Source: CAYZTY01 sp964444665 (lineage in GTDB: Bacteria; Planctomycetota; Phycisphaerae; Sedimentisphaerales; CAYZTY01). Taken from it: a stretch of DNA of 64,000 nucleotides. This document shows positions 44,137-52,545 of the stretch, piece by piece. A program made the position numbers and the translations under genes. Positions within the stretch are counted from its first letter, which is position 1. Every line of letters begins with the position of its first letter. The DNA is taken from the NCBI GenBank assembly GCA_964444665.1, contig CAYUIE010000002.1:281914-345913 (forward strand). The letters are read 5' to 3'. The notes under the pieces were generated by a model that searched no databases, had not been told where the DNA came from, and was given only the letters and a program-made list of their open reading frames with translations.

Positions 44137-47100
44137 ATGAAAAAGTTAATTATATTAAGCATTTTGTTGGTTGGCTTACTTTGCATACCTGTTTTTGCTG
44201 CTCCAATAACAATTTACGTCGACGATGATGCTCCGAATGACCCGTGTCATGGAAATCCAGATTACAGTGACCCACTTGAGGATGGGAGTATGCAGCATCC
44301 CTTTGACACGATACAAGAAGGGATTAACGTCGCTTTTGATGGCGATACAGTTATAGTCGCTCCCGGCACTTATACTGGTAACGGCAATCGGGATATTGAT
44401 TTCAACGGTAAGGCCCTTACTGTCAGGAGTATTGACCCGAATGATCCAAATGTAGTTGCGGCAACAATTATCGACTGTAATGGTACAGAATCAGAACCAC
44501 ACAGGGGTTTCTATTTCTATAGCGGCGAAGACGAAAATTCAGTTCTGAATGGCTTGAAGATTACTAATGGCTATGGTCCTGATCAGGGATCTCACTCGCG
44601 TGGAGGGGCAATTTGTTGTATTTCAGCTAGCCCAACGATAAGGAACTGCACCTTCAGCGATAACTCGGCATATTGGGAAGGCGGCGGGATGTACAATCAA
44701 TCCAGCAGCCCAATACTGACCAACTGCACGTTCAGCTGGAACACGTTGGTAGGTATGGGGGGCGGGATGTGCAACCAGAGTAGCAGTCCCAAGCTCACGA
44801 ATTGCACCTTCAGCGGCAACTTGGCAAATAGTCGGGGCGGCGGGATGATTAATTATTCCAGCAGCCCGATGGTAACTAACTGCACGTTTAACGAAAATCA
44901 AGCTCACGATATGGGAGGTGGTATGTTTAATCAAGGCTCCAACAGCCTGACCCTGACCAACTGCACCTTCAGTATGAACCATGCCGGCTCGGGTGGCGCG
45001 ATGCTAAACTCAGGCAGTAGCCCAATGCTGACCAACTGTACGTTCAGTGATAACCGGGGAGATTTGACTGGTGGTGGGATACACAACCAGGATAACAGCA
45101 GCCCCAAATTCACGAATTGCACCTTTAGCAGAAACTCGGTACAGAGAAATGGACGAGGCGGCGTGATGTACAGTTGGGATAGCAATCCTACGCTAACTAA
45201 TTGCACCTTTAGCAGAAACTCGGTACAGACAAATGGACGAGGCGGCGTGATGTACAGTTGGGATAGCAATCCTACGCTAACTAATTGCACATTAAGCAAC
45301 AATTTGGCAGGAGAATATGGTGTGGTGTACAATTATGACAGCAATCCAACAGTAAATAACTGTATCCTCTGGGCTAATACTGGTTCACAAATCTATAACT
45401 ATGGGACGAGTTCACCGACGGTTACTTACTGCAATGTGCAGGATGGTTATGACGGCGCAGGCAATATTAACGTTGATCCTTGTTTTGTCAATGCAGATAG
45501 TGATGATTTCCACCTGCGTCCGGATTCACTTTGTATTGACGTGGGAGATCCGAATTATGTTGCAGGGCCAAATGAAACAGACCTTGATGGAAATCCGAGA
45601 GTCATTGGTGGCCGAATCGATATGGGTGCATATGAGTTTGTGGCCCTTTATGTTGATGCAAATTCACCTAACGACCCGGGAACCGGCACACCTGATGACT
45701 CCTTCAGGCGCATTCAGGATGGGATCGATGCTTCTACTAAGGGTTATTTTGTTCTCGTAGCTGGAGGGCAATACAATGAGTCATTAACAATTGAAGATGG
45801 GAATGATATATATCTATTCGGAGGTTACGATGGCAGTGACTGGACTGCACCCAGAGACCCCAATACCAATGAAACCATCATCGATGGTCAATATGGGTAT
45901 GACCAGCCAGTTGTTAGTGTAATTGATGCCAGCACGACCATTGATGGATTTGTTATACAAAATGGACAAGGATACCAACGCAGGCACGGTGGTGGCATAT
46001 ACTGCGCTTCCAGCAATGGAACAGAGTTAACCGTGAGGATATTTAATAACATAATTCAAAATAATTTTTTATCGTCGTTCCTTAAATGCTATGGCGCAGG
46101 CATTTACTGCGATAGTTATGTTAAACCCGTAATCGTTGACAATGTCATACAAAATAACACAATGGAATCTACAGATATATGTGCAGGTGGTGGCGGTGGT
46201 ATTTATTGTGCAGGTTTAGCCTGCAAGATTTCCGGGAATGTAGTTGTTGATAACGAGATTTATTCTTCCTATCAGTATATTTATGAATCCTCTGAGGGTG
46301 GTGGAATATGGGTTGGTGGCGGTCTGATTTCAGATAATACGGTCTTGCGGAATCTCGTAGTTGCTAATTATCACTATTACGACCGGCACTATGTGAAAGG
46401 TGGAGGGATATATTGTAATGGTCCAGCCACCTTAATGCGAAATGGGGTGGAAGATAACGAGTTATTCTGCCGGGGATATGAAACTGAGACAGGCGATACA
46501 TCAGAAGCGTACGGGGGAGGCATCTTCGCCCCTAATTGTGAAATAATCCAAAATATTGTCAAAGGTAATACCTGTCACGGCGATGGTGGTGGTTACGTAT
46601 GGAGACCAACGTATGATGGTGCGGATGGCATAGCTCATGGTGGTGGCGTTTATGGACCCAACGCTGTATTAATAGGAAATCTCATTACGAATAATAATGC
46701 TATCGGTGAAGGTGGCTCCGGTGGATATGCTCCTTATCCTCATGGGGATCCTAACGACACCACAGAAGGTGGCAATGGTACTGCCAGAGGCGGAGGCATC
46801 TATGCACCTGGAGCAACGATTACAAACAATACAGTTGCAAATAACCAGACCATAGCATCTTTTGGTTATGGGTATGTTCATACTGTAGGACACGATCCCA
46901 ATTATGATGGGACTGCCATTTTAGAGGGTGCTGGCATTTATGCCGACAACGATAGCATTATAACTAATACGATTGTTTGGGCAAATTCTCCTGACCAATT
47001 ATCTGGACAAGATTGCAATAAGGTAATTTACAGTGATATTGGTGACGGAAACTGTATTGACAGTATTGGTAATATCTCTATGGAACCAAGTTTCGTCGAC

Positions 47101-49587
47101 CCGAATAATCCTGACCCTAACTATTGTGATTACCATCTTCAATCAAATTCGCCTTGTATTGATATCGGTGATCCTAATTCGGATTACGGCAACGAGCCAC
47201 AACCTAATGGCAACATAATTAATATGGGAGCATACGGCAATACGATAGAAGCTTCAATCAGTTCTTTGGATTTTGACAGCGATGGAGTTGCCAATCCATG
47301 GGAGATATACTGGGGACTTAATCCCGACAGTAATGACACCGATGGTGATGGATTGAGCGATTATTATGAGGTTTGCTACGACTATGACTGCAATGATTAT
47401 AATCCATATCCGACTGGCAGTGACTTGAACGCCAATTCGGCAGATACCGATCAAGATGGTTTTACAGATGCCGTAGAAATATATCACGGTTCTTCGCCGA
47501 TAGATGAGTTTTCTCTGCCTCAACTAATGATTATCTATGTAGATGCAAATTCACCTAATGATCCAGGAACTGGTAATATAAACGATCCGTTCGGGCTGAT
47601 TCAAGATGGTATAGATGCCGCAATTAATGATGACACCGTGAGGGTAGCGCAAGGCCGGTACTATGAGAATATCAACTTTAACGGCAACAATATAATCTTA
47701 ACCAGCATTGATCCAAACAATCCCAGTGTAGTGGCCAATACGATTATCGATGGCAACGATGCGGGATCAGTCGTCACCTTTGCTGGCACAGAAGATGCTA
47801 ACTGTTTGCTGACTGGTTTAACTATCACTAACGGCACAGGAACCGTTAATGGCAGTGGTTTTTATGGTGGTGGCATATACGGTGGTGGTACGCATGCCGC
47901 TATTGGCAAATGCCTAATAACTGGGAATGGTACTGCCGATTGGAGCATCGGAGGAGGGATATACGATTGTGACGGTCTGGTTATAGATTGTAATATAAGC
48001 AATAATACTTCTTATTGGAGTGGAGGAGGATTGGCGTACTGTGATGGTGAGGTAAAAGGCTGTACTGTTAGCGGAAATGTGTGCACGAGCGGGCAAGATC
48101 CTTGGGGAGCTGGTTTGTATATGTGTGATGGCACGATTAAAAACTGCCGGATTGTAGGAAACAACTGTCCCGCACGTGAGGCGAATGGCGGTGGAGTGTC
48201 TCATTGTAGCGGTGCTATTATAAATTGCGAGATAGTGGGGAATTTTGTAGGTGGATGGGCTGGTGGCATGGCATTCTGTGATGGTAGTATTATTGGTTGC
48301 GTAATCAGCAACAATGTAGCCGGGGCTGATGCTGGGGGGCTTTATTATTGCGACGCTAATATTGTTAATTGTATCATTGCGAATAACATAAATACAGATG
48401 ACTGGGCGAGCTTCACTAATGCAGGTGGATTGTATAGGTGCAACGGGCGAATTATTAACTGCACCATTGTTAGCAATATTGTACAAGGTAGTGACAATGA
48501 CAGTGGCGGTTTATACGATTGTGTAGGAGAGATAACTAATTGTATCGTCTGGGGTAATATTAATACCGGTGATGTTAATGCTGCTCAGCTTTATGCGTGC
48601 TCTGACCCAAATTACAGTTGTATCCAAGACTGGACTGGAGGCAGTTTCGGTAATATCAGTGTCGATCCATGCTTTGCGGATCCATGCAATGGCGACTATC
48701 ACTTGAAATCATATTATGGCAGGTGGGATCCAAATACTCACACCTGGATTCAGGACAATGTAACGAGTCCGTGTATTGATGCCGGTGAGCCGAATGATCC
48801 AAATTGGATGAATGAATTATGGCCGCATGGAAAACGTATAAACATGGGTGCTTATGGCGGAACACCGGAGGCAAGCATGTCGGCTTCTGAGTATGGCAAC
48901 ATTGCTGACTTAAATCATGATGGGATGGTTAACTTTGCAGATTTTACTCTGTTTTGTAATTCCTGGCCTCTTGAGCAAGTGTTGTTGGCCGGAGATTTGG
49001 ATCGTAATGGGGTAGTTGATTATAATGACCTTGCTATTTTCATCGAACAGTGGCTTGAGGTAGAGCCGTTTAAGTTCTACGAATTCAATCTCGATGTTGA
49101 TCCAGGTTGGACAATGCAAGGAGAATGGCAGTTCGGTCAGCCTACCGGTGGCGGAGGTGCTTACGGAAATCCAGATCCAAACAGTGGCTATACTGGTAAT
49201 AGTGTATATGGCGTAAATCTGAATGGGGATTACGACACTGCTGTAGGTGGGCCATATTACTTAACTGCAGGGCCGTTCGATTGTAATGGATTTTATAATG
49301 TATGCCTGAAGTTCGCCAGATGGCTAAACACAGATACACCGGCTTATATAATCAGTAAAATTGAAGCTTCAAACAATGGCACCGACTGGGATGTGATATG
49401 GGAGCATACGGGTTCGTCAGATATTACAGACAGCAGTTGGCAGATAGTAGAATATGATATAAGCAGCACTGCGGATAATTATGAAACCGTATACATTCGT
49501 TGGAGTTATGAAGTTTTAGATAGTCACGTCTTCCCGTATTCAGGTTGGAATATAGATGATATTCAGCTATGGGGCACTGTTTATTAG
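44137..49587 (+). CDS. Giant secreted multi-module beta-helix protein with dockerin
   Basis: The 1,816-residue protein has a signal peptide (LIILSILLVGLLCIPVFA). Three beta-helix modules follow, each opened by a motif like YVDANSPNDPGTG...IQDGIDA (residues about 24, 503 and 1132). The first module is a chain of 28-residue repeats with core SSPxLTNCTFSxN and GGGM. Between the second and third modules is a thrombospondin type 3-like Ca-binding stretch (1044-1126: DSDGVANPWEIY, DTDGDGLSDYYEV). A dockerin-like pair (about 1587-1640) and a C-terminal beta-sandwich (1643-1816, MAM/CBM-like) complete it. It is the main cargo of the tRNA-Glu element. Adhesion or sugar binding is plausible; no catalytic site is evident. 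Confidence 0.85.
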   Translation: MKKLIILSILLVGLLCIPVFAAPITIYVDDDAPNDPCHGNPDYSDPLEDGSMQHPFDTIQEGINVAFDGDTVIVAPGTYTGNGNRDIDFNGKALTVRSIDPNDPNVVAATIIDCNGTESEPHRGFYFYSGEDENSVLNGLKITNGYGPDQGSHSRGGAICCISASPTIRNCTFSDNSAYWEGGGMYNQSSSPILTNCTFSWNTLVGMGGGMCNQSSSPKLTNCTFSGNLANSRGGGMINYSSSPMVTNCTFNENQAHDMGGGMFNQGSNSLTLTNCTFSMNHAGSGGAMLNSGSSPMLTNCTFSDNRGDLTGGGIHNQDNSSPKFTNCTFSRNSVQRNGRGGVMYSWDSNPTLTNCTFSRNSVQTNGRGGVMYSWDSNPTLTNCTLSNNLAGEYGVVYNYDSNPTVNNCILWANTGSQIYNYGTSSPTVTYCNVQDGYDGAGNINVDPCFVNADSDDFHLRPDSLCIDVGDPNYVAGPNETDLDGNPRVIGGRIDMGAYEFVALYVDANSPNDPGTGTPDDSFRRIQDGIDASTKGYFVLVAGGQYNESLTIEDGNDIYLFGGYDGSDWTAPRDPNTNETIIDGQYGYDQPVVSVIDASTTIDGFVIQNGQGYQRRHGGGIYCASSNGTELTVRIFNNIIQNNFLSSFLKCYGAGIYCDSYVKPVIVDNVIQNNTMESTDICAGGGGGIYCAGLACKISGNVVVDNEIYSSYQYIYESSEGGGIWVGGGLISDNTVLRNLVVANYHYYDRHYVKGGGIYCNGPATLMRNGVEDNELFCRGYETETGDTSEAYGGGIFAPNCEIIQNIVKGNTCHGDGGGYVWRPTYDGADGIAHGGGVYGPNAVLIGNLITNNNAIGEGGSGGYAPYPHGDPNDTTEGGNGTARGGGIYAPGATITNNTVANNQTIASFGYGYVHTVGHDPNYDGTAILEGAGIYADNDSIITNTIVWANSPDQLSGQDCNKVIYSDIGDGNCIDSIGNISMEPSFVDPNNPDPNYCDYHLQSNSPCIDIGDPNSDYGNEPQPNGNIINMGAYGNTIEASISSLDFDSDGVANPWEIYWGLNPDSNDTDGDGLSDYYEVCYDYDCNDYNPYPTGSDLNANSADTDQDGFTDAVEIYHGSSPIDEFSLPQLMIIYVDANSPNDPGTGNINDPFGLIQDGIDAAINDDTVRVAQGRYYENINFNGNNIILTSIDPNNPSVVANTIIDGNDAGSVVTFAGTEDANCLLTGLTITNGTGTVNGSGFYGGGIYGGGTHAAIGKCLITGNGTADWSIGGGIYDCDGLVIDCNISNNTSYWSGGGLAYCDGEVKGCTVSGNVCTSGQDPWGAGLYMCDGTIKNCRIVGNNCPAREANGGGVSHCSGAIINCEIVGNFVGGWAGGMAFCDGSIIGCVISNNVAGADAGGLYYCDANIVNCIIANNINTDDWASFTNAGGLYRCNGRIINCTIVSNIVQGSDNDSGGLYDCVGEITNCIVWGNINTGDVNAAQLYACSDPNYSCIQDWTGGSFGNISVDPCFADPCNGDYHLKSYYGRWDPNTHTWIQDNVTSPCIDAGEPNDPNWMNELWPHGKRINMGAYGGTPEASMSASEYGNIADLNHDGMVNFADFTLFCNSWPLEQVLLAGDLDRNGVVDYNDLAIFIEQWLEVEPFKFYEFNLDVDPGWTMQGEWQFGQPTGGGGAYGNPDPNSGYTGNSVYGVNLNGDYDTAVGGPYYLTAGPFDCNGFYNVCLKFARWLNTDTPAYIISKIEASNNGTDWDVIWEHTGSSDITDSSWQIVEYDISSTADNYETVYIRWSYEVLDSHVFPYSGWNIDDIQLWGTVY
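45121..45288 (+). repeat. Recent 84-bp tandem duplication in the beta-helix gene
   Basis: The 84-base unit at 45121-45204 is repeated at 45205-45288 with a single base change that I can see (AGAGAAAT versus AGACAAAT). It adds exactly 28 residues, one coil of the beta-helix, and keeps the frame. Other repeats in the gene are far more diverged. Confidence 0.85.
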
Positions 49588-49936
49588 GAGATCTAAGACA
49601 TTACGTGAAATAACTCTCTCATTTATTTAGGCATACTTTGTATTCCCGGTTTCTCTTCCCTTTCGATTGGGGAGTGTCACAATATTCTGCCATATGAAAG
49701 AACATCACCGCAAGACAGCAAACTTTATGTCATTAAAATGTCTCCAAGCCCAAGCATTTTCAACCTGAAAGGTAAAAAACACTCCACACTTTTAGCTAAA
49801 TACCCGACTTTTTCATAAATCTTACACAAAAATAGGATATAATCCGCTACCCACCTTTTCTTTCAATCGGTCTTATCCCCACCCCCTCGCGCGCTTATAA
49901 ATATGAGAAAACTCATTTTCAGCTTAAAATCGTACT
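49588..49936. other. Intergenic gap, no gene seen
   Basis: About 350 AT-rich bases lie between the beta-helix gene and the convergent phage-like gene at 49937. I see no open frame with a ribosome binding site and no clear terminator. Confidence 0.4.
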
Positions 49937-50296
49937 CTATAAACTCAGCCGCTGCTCTATGGCCGCTATGCGGTTCTCCAAATCCTCAATCTCTTTGTGT
50001 TTGAGGATATATTCGATAACATCCTTACAGGCCAGCCGTTTGAGTCGGTCATCCTTGTTGTCTATCAGGCCGACAAGGTTCTCGACCGCTTTGTTTAGGC
50101 TCTGCGTCAGGGTATCAAGGGCCACTTTGGCCGCTTCATTTCGCTGTCGGTCGAGTTCGGCCTTAAAATCCGGCTGCTTGAGCCACTTGTAGAAGGTCTT
50201 TGGAGTCACACCGGCTTTATTAACCCCTTCGATAATAGTAGGGCTGGACACAATGAACGGTATAGCTCTGCGTTGTCTGGCGTTTAATTCACTCAT
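49937..50296 (-). CDS. phBC6A51-like helix-turn-helix protein (phage/terminase-small-like)
   Basis: This 119-residue protein starts MSELNARQRRAIPFIVSS and has a helix-turn-helix in TIIEGVNKAGVTPKTFYKWL, then a long helical C-terminus (LTQSLNKAVENLVGLIDNKDD, EIEDLENRIAAIEQRL). This order is typical of small DNA-binding proteins of phages and satellites that resemble terminase small subunits. It is the last of a three-gene minus-strand run inside the element. Confidence 0.65.
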   Translation of the reverse strand: MSELNARQRRAIPFIVSSPTIIEGVNKAGVTPKTFYKWLKQPDFKAELDRQRNEAAKVALDTLTQSLNKAVENLVGLIDNKDDRLKRLACKDVIEYILKHKEIEDLENRIAAIEQRLSL

Positions 50297-50325
50297 TTCG
50301 TTACCTTTGATTACTTTCTATTACT

Positions 50326-50622
50326 TTATTCAACATCCGACTCGCCCTCAAGTTTTGCAATCTCGTCCTGCGTCAACGGTCGTTTTCTTGCCTCAATCTC
50401 TAACTGTGGGTCAGGTGTGAAGATAATTAAGTTTCCTTTTTCGTATGCTGCTACGGCCCGCTTATATGTTACCCACTGCTCTATCGACCCAAGTGATTCG
50501 GCAATGTATTTATCACCATAACGGTAATAGTCCATTATAATCAGAGTCAGCTTAGGGATTTTCTTATTCAAGTTAAGCTGTTCCTCGATTCTTCTGAGTC
50601 GTGATTCTATGTTCCTGGTCAT
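50326..50622 (-). CDS. Small element-encoded protein, unknown
   Basis: The 98-residue protein begins with a charged helix (ESRLRRIEEQLNLNKK), has a central beta-like stretch (PKLTLIIMDYYRYGD) and ends with KRPLTQDEIAKLEGE. The initial helix resembles that of the upstream neighbour (ARRIDKIEKEMGKDK), suggesting the two genes are related or make partners. It overlaps the upstream gene by 50 bases. No function is known. Confidence 0.5.
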   Translation of the reverse strand: MTRNIESRLRRIEEQLNLNKKIPKLTLIIMDYYRYGDKYIAESLGSIEQWVTYKRAVAAYEKGNLIIFTPDPQLEIEARKRPLTQDEIAKLEGESDVE

Positions 50623-50812
50623 ACCGCTCCTTTTTTTTCATGTGAGCAAGGGCCACAATGTCTGTAAGAGTCCGACAACCCTCTATTTCAACGATTTCTT
50701 CTGGATTGCCCTCCAGTCCCAGTATTTTTCTTGGCAGGCGAAGCCATACCGGCTTATCCTTGCCCATCTCTTTCTCAATCTTATCGATTCGTCTTGCCAG
50801 ATTGTGTATCAT
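50573..50812 (-). CDS. Small element-encoded protein, unknown
   Basis: This 79-residue protein starts with a helix rich in charge (MIHNLARRIDKIEKEM) then PVWLRLPRKILGLEGNPEE. Its ATG lies 32 bases inside the end of the upstream integrase-like tail frame (stop at 50781), so it may have been translationally coupled to it. No family is recognised. Confidence 0.5.
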   Translation of the reverse strand: MIHNLARRIDKIEKEMGKDKPVWLRLPRKILGLEGNPEEIVEIEGCRTLTDIVALAHMKKKERYDQEHRITTQKNRGTA

Positions 50813-51032
50813 CGAAATACGTCCTTATTTTTTCAGATTCGACCAATGCTTTAATTGTCGATTTGACGTCATCCGGCAAGTCTGGCCAGCGTTCGACCAC
50901 AAAGGCCAAATCGGGGTGTTTTTGCAGTATTTTGTCCAAGCTGGTGGACAAGACAGGTTTGTTGTTTTCTATAAGTCTTTTATTATTAGTAGTTTGTTGA
51001 TTTTCGTTAAGGGGTTCGAATCCCCTTGGGGC
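50781..51032 (-). pseudogene. Start-less integrase C-terminal tail abutting attR
   Basis: From the att core leftwards the minus strand is open for about 84 codons with no ATG: LAPRGFEPLNENQQ, then VLSTSLDKILQKHPDLAF and VVERWPDLPDDVKSTIKALV, ending at the TAA at 50781-50783. The PDLAxVVxxWPxLPxxVKxxIxAxV pattern is, from memory, the usual C-terminus of planctomycete tyrosine recombinases. Across the 23-bp core its frame equals that of the integrase remnant at attL. It is best read as the last part of the element's integrase, separated by integration. Confidence 0.65.
51010..51032 (+). repeat. attR core of the tRNA-Glu element
   Basis: Exact 23-base copy of the tRNA-Glu 3' end (42066-42088) without the rest of the tRNA. 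It marks the right end of the element; host sequence resumes at about 51033. Confidence 0.85.
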
Positions 51033-51099
51033 GAGTATTTCCCTAAGGACGCAATTGAAATGTTTATTTGGCAGGGTCGTTTCTTTACTTAGGATAACA

Positions 51100-51573
51100 C
51101 TAAACTTCCAGGCCGGAAACTATCGTGTCGAAAACCATAGTGCCATCAACGATGCCTTGAATGACCGTTGTGTACTTTCTCCGCTTGAATTTGGAGAGGT
51201 ACCCGAGTAGATATAGCCTGTTGCCGGGCCCAACCGGCATACGGAATTTCGCGGAATCGATGCCGGCAAAGCCTATAAAGCCCTTAAGGCCGTAAATCTT
51301 TTTAACGAAAAAGCTGGAAAGCTGGGCGCCGGCCTCAACCATTATCACGCCCGGCATTATTGGCCGGCCGGGTATGTGACCCCGGACCCAGAACTCGTTT
51401 TCCGTTACATCCTTGTAGCCTAATATTAGAAATTTTTCCTTATCATACCAGATGATGCCGTCTAATTGCTGCATCTCAAAGCTTTGAGGATTGACGGTAG
51501 AGATGTCCATTTTGTCGAAAATTACCTTCGACAGGTCAATTGTCGTGAGGTCAAACAATAACGGCGGTGGCAT
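51100..51573 (-). CDS. Hotdog-fold dehydratase, FabZ-like
   Basis: I start at the ATG at 51573, six bases after GAGG, giving 157 residues. The motif GHIPGRPIMPGVIMVEAGAQ has the catalytic His and the surroundings of 3-hydroxyacyl-ACP dehydratase FabZ. GIDSAKFRMPVGPGNRLYL follows as in FabZ. It would dehydrate 3-hydroxyacyl-ACP in fatty-acid synthesis, though divergence from typical FabZ (an extra N-terminal 30 residues) could mean a specialised role. Confidence 0.8.
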   Translation of the reverse strand: MPPPLLFDLTTIDLSKVIFDKMDISTVNPQSFEMQQLDGIIWYDKEKFLILGYKDVTENEFWVRGHIPGRPIMPGVIMVEAGAQLSSFFVKKIYGLKGFIGFAGIDSAKFRMPVGPGNRLYLLGYLSKFKRRKYTTVIQGIVDGTMVFDTIVSGLEV

Positions 51574-51740
51574 CACTATCCTCGATATGAATCCGCCGGG
51601 GCGGATAAACCACACCGGCGGGTAAAATGTATTACTGCCTTAAACGGGCCAGTTTTTCTGTCTTGTTTTTGTTCTTTCTGCCGGTTGTTCGGACCGGGTC
51701 TTAAAGGCCTGGAATGTGAATGATTGCTACACGTGGAGGT

Positions 51741-51914
51741 TTATTCAACGGCCCTTATTTCAAGAACACGACTTCGAACAATTTGAGCGCCCTGCTTTAT
51801 TTTTTGCATTTGTTTACGCACGCGTGTTCCCGCGGCCTTATTTCCTCCTTCTGCCTTGTTTACGTCAGTTTCGATTTCCGCCACCAATCCTTTCAGGTCT
51901 TCATACTCTTGCAT
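51741..51914 (-). CDS. Histone H1-like (Hc1-type) small protein
   Basis: The ATG at 51914 has a strong GGAGGA site; the product is 57 residues: MQEYEDLKGLVAEIETDV, then KAEGGNKAAGTRVRKQMQ and a C-terminal helix. The KAEGGNKAAGxRVRK core is that of the short histone H1/Hc1-like proteins of chlamydiae and planctomycetes. It lacks the Lys/Ala-rich tail of long Hc1 forms. DNA binding is expected by family only. Confidence 0.75.
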   Translation of the reverse strand: MQEYEDLKGLVAEIETDVNKAEGGNKAAGTRVRKQMQKIKQGAQIVRSRVLEIRAVE

Positions 51915-52040
51915 TAAATAATCCTCCACTATGTGGTTTTTCACTTTTCGCCGAAAGTTTATCGGCCTTGGGCAGCCTTGTCAAAAGAAAATGTTTATTT
52001 TCTGAGTATTTCCTGCTGTTTTGGCCTGCTTTCCTGGATT

Positions 52041-52517
52041 TTAAGCGAACAGCTTATTCGTCAGTTCGGCAATTCTTTGGCCCCGGCGTTTACATTGGCT
52101 GATGACTCTTTCATCCGGCTTGCCGATTGAAACCGGGCCGTAATGGTCTCCCTGTGGGTCGCCCTGGACCACCATACCGCTTATTAGCATCGCTTCGATA
52201 ATGCCCATAATCGTCGTTTCATTGCCTCCGCCGATGTTCGCGGCACTGCTGAAGGCACTGCCGATTTTGCCGTCGAGCCGGCCATGCTGGCTGACCGCAT
52301 TGTCGAACATTTCCTTGATTGGCGCGGCCATATGTCCATAATAGGTCGGTGAACCGACCACAATCGCATCCGCAGCCAGAAGCTCCTCAAGGCCAACTTC
52401 GCCGACGGATTTGCACTTAGTCTTCAGCCCGGCATCGTTCATCGCTTTGGCGATTACCTCGGCCATTTGTTGGGTGTTGCCGCTCCGCGAATAATAAACA
52501 ACAATACCTGTTGCCAT
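52041..52517 (-). CDS. Flavodoxin-family (WrbA-like) protein
   Basis: The product of about 158 residues has the FMN phosphate loop VYYSRSGNTQQMAE, the flavin loop VVGSPTYYGHMAAPIKEM and the late FSSAANIGGGNETT motif of flavodoxin/NAD(P)H:quinone oxidoreductases. I use the ATG at 52517 with AAGGA upstream. It may carry electrons or reduce quinones. It lies downstream of the lipoprotein gene in the same direction. Confidence 0.88.
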   Translation of the reverse strand: MATGIVVYYSRSGNTQQMAEVIAKAMNDAGLKTKCKSVGEVGLEELLAADAIVVGSPTYYGHMAAPIKEMFDNAVSQHGRLDGKIGSAFSSAANIGGGNETTIMGIIEAMLISGMVVQGDPQGDHYGPVSIGKPDERVISQCKRRGQRIAELTNKLFA

Positions 52518-52545
52518 CTTCAATCCTTTCCATTGGCGGGATTTG

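Larger units (their letters stand above)
42066..51032. mobile_element. Integrated element of about 9 kb in tRNA-Glu, partly decayed
   Basis: The element is bounded by 23-bp direct repeats. The left repeat is the 3' end of intact tRNA-Glu, the right is an orphan copy. Inside, next to attL, is the C-terminal part of a tyrosine recombinase pointing at the tRNA. Then come restriction-gene remnants, a large beta-helix surface-protein gene and three small phage-like genes. Loss of the integrase catalytic N-terminal part means it can no longer move by itself. I infer a former prophage satellite or integrative island. Confidence 0.8.

Noticed and set aside
47914..48486. Minus-strand frame of 190 codons inside the beta-helix gene
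   Set aside because: It is a shadow of the repetitive Asn/Gly/Cys coding sequence on the other strand; its Thr/Ile/Ser-rich product follows from that repeat.
50658..51092. Plus-strand frame of 144 codons crossing attR
   Set aside because: It crosses the host/element junction and is antisense to better frames; its residues come from the reverse of the integrase tail and small genes.
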